Assembly (NCBI GenBank): GCA_937927335.1
Contig: CALBDU010000095.1
Location: 1-9,384, forward strand
Source: an uncultured Clostridium sp.
Lineage (GTDB): Bacteria > Bacillota > Clostridia > Clostridiales > Clostridiaceae
Reading direction: 5' to 3'
DNA: 9,384 nt
In this document: positions 6,647-9,384 of the stretch, one piece after another
How positions within the stretch are numbered: position 1 is the first letter of the stretch
Layout of the letters: the number at the start of each line of letters is the position of its first letter
The notes under the pieces: generated by a model
Seen by the model: only the letters and a program-made list of their open reading frames with translations
What the model was told of the DNA's origin: nothing
Database searches by the model: none
Translations under genes and position numbers: made by a program

Positions 6647-7162
6647 TTATAACCCCATCCTTTCCTTATATAACCTTAACCACTTTATGTCCACTTCAAA
6701 ATGCATTATTGATGCTTCCATTAAAAGGCTCATGAATATATCCATACTTTCACCATGATCCATCTGCAAACCTTTAAAGGTTTTACATTGCTTTTCCATG
6801 TCATGAATCTGTTCATCAATATATTTGCTAGCTTTATACTTGTCTATTTGGGTTAAAAACATCATTTTCAAATAGAATTCATCCTTGGTCTGCCTGGTTT
6901 TTACCGGTGTGGACAGCCACTCCTCCAATTCATCCCTACCTTTATCCGTGATTTCATACACAGTCCTATCCCGTGCATTTTCCTGGGTCACTGCCCTGAC
7001 AACTATCTCACTTTCCCCTTCCAGCTTTTTTAGAAGGGTGTATAGCTGCCCCACATTTATTGACCAGATATAACTTACAGATTTTTCGAATTCTTTTTTT
7101 ATTTCATAACCATGCATGGGTCTTTGGTTAAGCAGCCCTAAGATTGCATATTTTGTTGACAT
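6647..7162 (-). CDS. PadR-family transcriptional regulator
   Basis: This 171-residue cytoplasmic repressor has the PadR winged-helix domain at about residues 1-75 (MSTKYAILGLLNQRPMHGYE, then SINVGQLYTLLKKLE as the recognition helix region, then RTVYEITDKGRDELEEWL as the wing), followed by the helical C-terminal dimerisation domain of the Vir_act_alpha_C type (TKDEFYLKMMFL to the end). Length and order are those of the longer PadR class. The ATG at 7162 has GGGAG at good spacing. A perfect 46-bp palindrome over its promoter suggests autoregulation, and the membrane protein gene 29 nt downstream is the probable target. Members respond to phenolics, drugs or membrane stress; the ligand here is unknown. 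Confidence 0.95.
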   Translation of the reverse strand: MSTKYAILGLLNQRPMHGYEIKKEFEKSVSYIWSINVGQLYTLLKKLEGESEIVVRAVTQENARDRTVYEITDKGRDELEEWLSTPVKTRQTKDEFYLKMMFLTQIDKYKASKYIDEQIHDMEKQCKTFKGLQMDHGESMDIFMSLLMEASIMHFEVDIKWLRLYKERMGL

Positions 7163-7186
7163 AAAATCATCTCCCTTAATCCATTT

Positions 7187-7232
7187 TACTATACATATAA
7201 TATATTACAACTAATATATTATATGTATAGTA
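7187..7232. promoter_or_regulatory. perfect 46-bp palindromic operator upstream of padR
   Basis: Two arms of 21 bp (7187-7207 and 7212-7232) are exact reverse complements around CAAC. Each arm contains ATACATATAATATAT. AT-rich palindromes with ATGT/ACAT ends are typical of PadR operators, and this one overlaps the probable -10 of the padR promoter. It ends 24 nt before the padR start codon on one side, so it probably binds the PadR protein encoded beside it. As RNA it would also fold into a long AU hairpin in the padR leader. Confidence 0.75.
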
Positions 7233-7257
7233 TTTATCTAATATATATTTTTGTCAA
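7227..7257 (-). promoter_or_regulatory. probable promoter of padR and the membrane protein gene
   Basis: The minus strand has a perfect TTGACA (7257-7252). The best -10 is TACTAT (7232-7227), 19 bp away, which is long; TAAATA at 15 bp is the alternative. The -10 overlaps the end of the palindrome, as expected for an autorepressed promoter. I found no convincing promoter for the plus-strand gene at 7359, although TTGACT occurs at 7307-7312. Confidence 0.5.
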
Positions 7258-7358
7258 TGGGTCATTATAAAATTTATTAATTTCTTATCAAATTATTAAC
7301 ATTCCTTTGACTTTTACACCACATTTAGAAATTAAACTATAATTAAGGAGGCGTTAAT

Positions 7359-7955
7359 ATGATTGCAAATACACATATAATTTTTTCAAAATATATTTTT
7401 AGCCATTGCTTGAAGCATTTGAATTTCAAACTGAACAAAGTCATGTTTATTTATGGCAACATTAAACCGGACTTCTTCCCTGAAGGAGCACACAGCTCCC
7501 ACACTATAAGGACCAACATTATGGATGTTAAAGAGTATGCTGCCAGGCTCATGACCCAGAAGTTGGATATAAATGAGTTTTCACTGACTCTTGGAGTGCT
7601 GTGCCACTATATATGCGATTTTTTCTGTATCTATCATAATGAAAGATGTAGGGGCAAAAGCCTTACGGAACATATCAAATATGAATTACTGCTCCACATT
7701 AAGCTTAAAAGGCTGCTTTCTAATGGCAGCTTCAAGCCTTTAATGGAAACTCTATCCGGTGACAGAGATATTCTTTGGATTATTTCAGATTTGCAGGAAA
7801 GCTATGACAGGGAAATGGATACAGCTGTTAAAGATTTGAGTTATGCGGTGACAGCTGCAATGATCATAGCAGAGTCCATAATATGCTGTTCGGAACTTTT
7901 CAGCAGACCTGAAAAAAACCATGAAATGCACAGAGTGTTGGTTACTGCCAAATAA
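7359..7955 (+). CDS. zinc-dependent phospholipase C/D-like protein
   Basis: This 198-residue protein resembles the zinc-dependent phospholipase C family common in clostridia, whose core is a helical bundle with His and Asp zinc ligands. Candidate ligands in the usual order are H6 (NTHIIFSKYIF), D38 in YGNIKPDF, H45 and H48, H83 and D87 in LCHYICDFF, H93, and H105, E109 and H113 in TEHIKYELLLH. There is no signal peptide, so unlike secreted toxins such as alpha-toxin it appears cytoplasmic or membrane-associated; its substrate is unknown. Six or more cysteines cluster at 82-97 and 176-177, which is unusual for a cytosolic hydrolase. The ATG has AAGGAGG 8 nt upstream. It is the only plus-strand gene and stands alone, divergent from padR and convergent with uraA. 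A REP doublet begins one base after its stop codon. Confidence 0.75.
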   Translation: MIANTHIIFSKYIFSHCLKHLNFKLNKVMFIYGNIKPDFFPEGAHSSHTIRTNIMDVKEYAARLMTQKLDINEFSLTLGVLCHYICDFFCIYHNERCRGKSLTEHIKYELLLHIKLKRLLSNGSFKPLMETLSGDRDILWIISDLQESYDREMDTAVKDLSYAVTAAMIIAESIICCSELFSRPEKNHEMHRVLVTAK

Positions 7956-7956
7956 A

Positions 7957-8001
7957 GGAAGGGGGTCAGACCCCCTTCCAGAAAAAGGGAGGCTTCACCC
8001 C
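7957..8001. repeat. REP doublet (REPIN-like element), copy 2
   Basis: It starts with a perfect 23-bp palindrome (11-bp arms GGAAGGGGGTC and GACCCCCTTCC around a central A, 7957-7979). The spacer TTCCAGAAAAAGGG matches that of copy 1 at 3195-3245, and a decayed partner unit GGGAGGCTTCACCCC follows (7987-8001). The shared spacer shows common descent with copy 1. Confidence 0.8.
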
Positions 8002-8007
8002 AAAAAA

Positions 8008-8049
8008 GGGAGACCCCCCTTCCAAAAAGTAGAAAGGGGCCTGACCCCC
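8008..8049. repeat. REP doublet (REPIN-like element), copy 3, degenerate
   Basis: GGGAGACCCCCCTTCCA (8008-8024), an A-rich spacer and AAGGGGCCTGACCCCC (8034-8049) repeat the plan of copy 2 in the same orientation, about 43 bp further on. Its first unit has lost the left half of the palindrome. It probably arose by tandem duplication of copy 2 or as a neighbouring insertion. Confidence 0.65.
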
Positions 8050-8063
8050 GGTCAGCCCCTTTT
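8033..8063. terminator. bidirectional terminator between the convergent genes
   Basis: AAAGGGGC-c-TGACC (8033-8046) pairs with GGTCAGCCCCTTT (8050-8062) around a CCC loop, with one bulged C. On the plus strand the stem ends in TTTT (8060-8063), suiting the 7359-7955 gene; on the minus strand it is followed by TTTCTACTTTTT, suiting uraA, whose stop codon is 4 nt away. The left arm is part of REP copy 3. Confidence 0.6.
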
Positions 8064-8066
8064 CCT

Positions 8067-9335
8067 CTATTCTTCCGTTTTGCTTTTATCAGGCAGTATA
8101 AGGTTTAAGATTATACCTACCAGTGTTGCCATGGCTACTCCTGATATTTCAACGTTTGATCCGTTAAACATGAACTTTATTGAAGCTCCGCCTATTCCCA
8201 GTACTATAATAACTGAGCTTAAAATTAAGTTCTTTTTCTTTCCAAAATCTATTTTATCCTCTACAAAGATTCTGAAACCAGAAGAAGCTATGATACCGAA
8301 TAAAAGTATGCTTACTCCTCCCATTACCGGTGTTGGCATGTTTTCAATTATTGCAGCTATAGGTCCTATAAAGGAAAGCACTATTGCAATTATTGCTGCT
8401 CCGCCTATTACCCATACGCTGTATACCTTTGTTATTGCCATTACTCCAATATTTTCTCCATAGGTTGTGTTTGGAGGACCTCCAACCAGTCCGGCAAACA
8501 TAGTAGCTACACCATCGCCCATTATAGAGCGGTGAAGGCCTGGATTCTTTGTGAAGTCTCTTCCAGCTACGTTATTTGTTACGTATACATGTCCTATGTG
8601 TTCAGCTAATGTTACGAAGGATACAGGTGCCATCAATATTATTGCGTTTATATTGAACTTAGGAAACATGAATGGAGGCAGTCTGAACAATTTTGCAGAT
8701 GCGATTGCTTCCAGTGCTGAATGAGGTATTACTCCTAAGACCAGTGCAGTTGCATAACCGCATATCATTGCAATGAGCACAGGGATTACTCCCAGGAAGC
8801 CTTTGAAGTACATGCTGCCCAAAATGCCTATGCCTAAGGTTACTACGGCTACTGTTATCCATGCCCATCTAGGCACTGCATTCATGGCATCTGTGGTGTA
8901 ACCTGGGTTAAGTCCTGCCCAGTTGATTGCAGTTCCAGCTAAAGCTAAGCCTATAACGATAACTATGGAGCCTACTACTACAGGAGGCAGCAGCTTGTTA
9001 AGCCAATCGATTCCACAGAAGCTGATTATAATTGCGACGATAATATAAACCAAGCCTGCAGCCATTACACCGGACAACATGGCGTTTGGTCCATAATTGG
9101 CTGATGCCACTGTCATTGGCACGATAAAAGCGAAGGATGAGCCTATGTAGGCTGGCAGCTTTGCCTTTGTGCAAAGAATGTAGAGCAAGGTTCCCACACC
9201 ACTGCAGAATAGTGCTATGGACGGGCTCATTCCAGTTAAAATTGGTACAAGGATTGTAGCGCCCACCATGGCAAATAAATGCTGAAAGCTTAGCGGGATG
9301 GTTTTTAGTAATGGGACACGTTCTTCGACATCAAA
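8067..9335 (-). CDS. uraA: uracil permease, NCS2 family, lacking its start codon
   Basis: This is a proton-coupled uracil transporter of the cytoplasmic membrane, serving pyrimidine salvage. Family signatures run the whole length: FDVEERVPLLKTIPLSFQHL at the N-terminus, KLPAYIGSSFAFI, AEHIGH with the substrate-binding Glu (E245 counting from F at 9335), NTTYGENIGV with the second essential Glu (E294), and PVMGGVSILLFG. About 14 membrane helices are expected for the family. A formal ORF starts at ATG 9269, but this begins inside the first helix and drops QHLFA; homology clearly continues in frame to 9335, where the next codon upstream is TGA. By comparison with E. coli UraA as I remember it, only about six residues and the start codon are missing. 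Upstream the sequence turns into mnmE (see 9332-9384). The gene is therefore either truncated at its very 5' end or joined wrongly in assembly. It converges on the 7359-7955 gene. Confidence 0.88.
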   Translation of the reverse strand, partial: FDVEERVPLLKTIPLSFQHLFAMVGATILVPILTGMSPSIALFCSGVGTLLYILCTKAKLPAYIGSSFAFIVPMTVASANYGPNAMLSGVMAAGLVYIIVAIIISFCGIDWLNKLLPPVVVGSIVIVIGLALAGTAINWAGLNPGYTTDAMNAVPRWAWITVAVVTLGIGILGSMYFKGFLGVIPVLIAMICGYATALVLGVIPHSALEAIASAKLFRLPPFMFPKFNINAIILMAPVSFVTLAEHIGHVYVTNNVAGRDFTKNPGLHRSIMGDGVATMFAGLVGGPPNTTYGENIGVMAITKVYSVWVIGGAAIIAIVLSFIGPIAAIIENMPTPVMGGVSILLFGIIASSGFRIFVEDKIDFGKKKNLILSSVIIVLGIGGASIKFMFNGSNVEISGVAMATLVGIILNLILPDKSKTEE

Positions 9336-9384
9336 TCAGCCTCTTCAATTTTTTCCTTTGATTTCTGTACTCCAATTTTTTCAA
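9332..9384 (-). pseudogene. mnmE: internal fragment of mnmE (tRNA-modifying GTPase), cut at the window edge
   Basis: In a frame different from uraA, the minus strand from the window edge reads EKIGVQKSKEKIEEADL, the segment after the DTAG motif in the G domain of MnmE, the GTPase that with MnmG modifies wobble uridine in tRNA. Homology stops at the TTG (Leu) at 9334-9332; the frame continues with eight unrelated residues and a TAA. Only 17 residues are visible, so the identification rests on a short but characteristic motif. A full mnmE would go on for about 170 more residues. The sequence switches to uraA at this point. Confidence 0.6.

Noticed and set aside
7957..8049. A CRISPR-like array in the repeat cluster
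   Set aside because: The units are palindromic, few, degenerate and unevenly spaced, the spacers are not unique, and no cas genes are present.
7921..8463. Plus-strand open frame of 180 codons across the REP cluster and the uraA 3' end
   Set aside because: It overlaps the end of the phospholipase-like gene and runs antisense to uraA; its sequence is repeat-derived or shadow coding.
9336..9350. The TGA codons upstream of the uraA frame as further selenocysteine codons
   Set aside because: There are two TGAs close together, the residues between and before them match no UraA N-terminus, and the stretch is coding in another frame for MnmE.

Overview
The window looks like chromosomal DNA from a low-GC Bacillota, most likely class Clostridia. 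It is AT-rich, has strong AGGAGG-type ribosome binding sites and sigma-A promoters, ends several transcripts with hairpin plus T-run terminators, and its protein families look clostridial. Genetic code 11 applies: TGA ends the helicase gene and the P-type ATPase gene. All genes but one lie on the minus strand, so the description below runs from low to high coordinates while most transcription runs the other way.

Layout. 1-182: intergenic, with a possible terminator. 183-1439 (-): RhlE-like DEAD-box RNA helicase. 1512-1709 (-): cold-shock protein with its own promoter; a strong terminator lies between it and the helicase. 1986-2390 (-): small unknown membrane protein. 2475-3137 (-): stand-alone B3/B4 (PheT-type) domain protein. 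3195-3245: a REP-doublet (REPIN-like) repeat. 3236-5452 (-): Zn/Cd/Pb-type P1B ATPase. 5679-6617 (-) and 6647-7162 (-): an eight-helix membrane protein and a PadR-family repressor, apparently one operon behind a perfect 46-bp palindrome. 7359-7955 (+): a zinc-dependent phospholipase C-like protein. 7957-8049: two more copies of the REP doublet. 8067-9335 (-): UraA-type uracil permease without a start codon, joined at its 5' side to a fragment of mnmE (9332-9384).

Main result. The heavy-metal ATPase appears to start at a GTG at 5260, but the same frame runs upstream through a single TGA (5324-5326) to an ATG with a ribosome binding site at 5452. The upstream stretch supplies exactly the missing N-terminal half of a heavy-metal-associated (HMA) domain, and the TGA sits where the first cysteine of the metal-binding CxxC motif belongs (GLG-TGA-GNCAAK). 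An 8-bp hairpin follows at a spacing typical of bacterial SECIS elements. The best reading is a selenocysteine-containing (UxxC) metal-transporting ATPase of 738 residues, made from a consensus promoter with a palindromic operator over its start site. A nonsense mutation or a sequencing error is the alternative.

Other points. Three copies of one REP-doublet family share the spacer TTCCAGAAAAA, and one of them supplies the stop codon of the ATPase. The helicase seems to depend on read-through of the cold-shock gene's terminator. The mnmE/uraA junction looks like either a recombination breakpoint or an assembly chimera.
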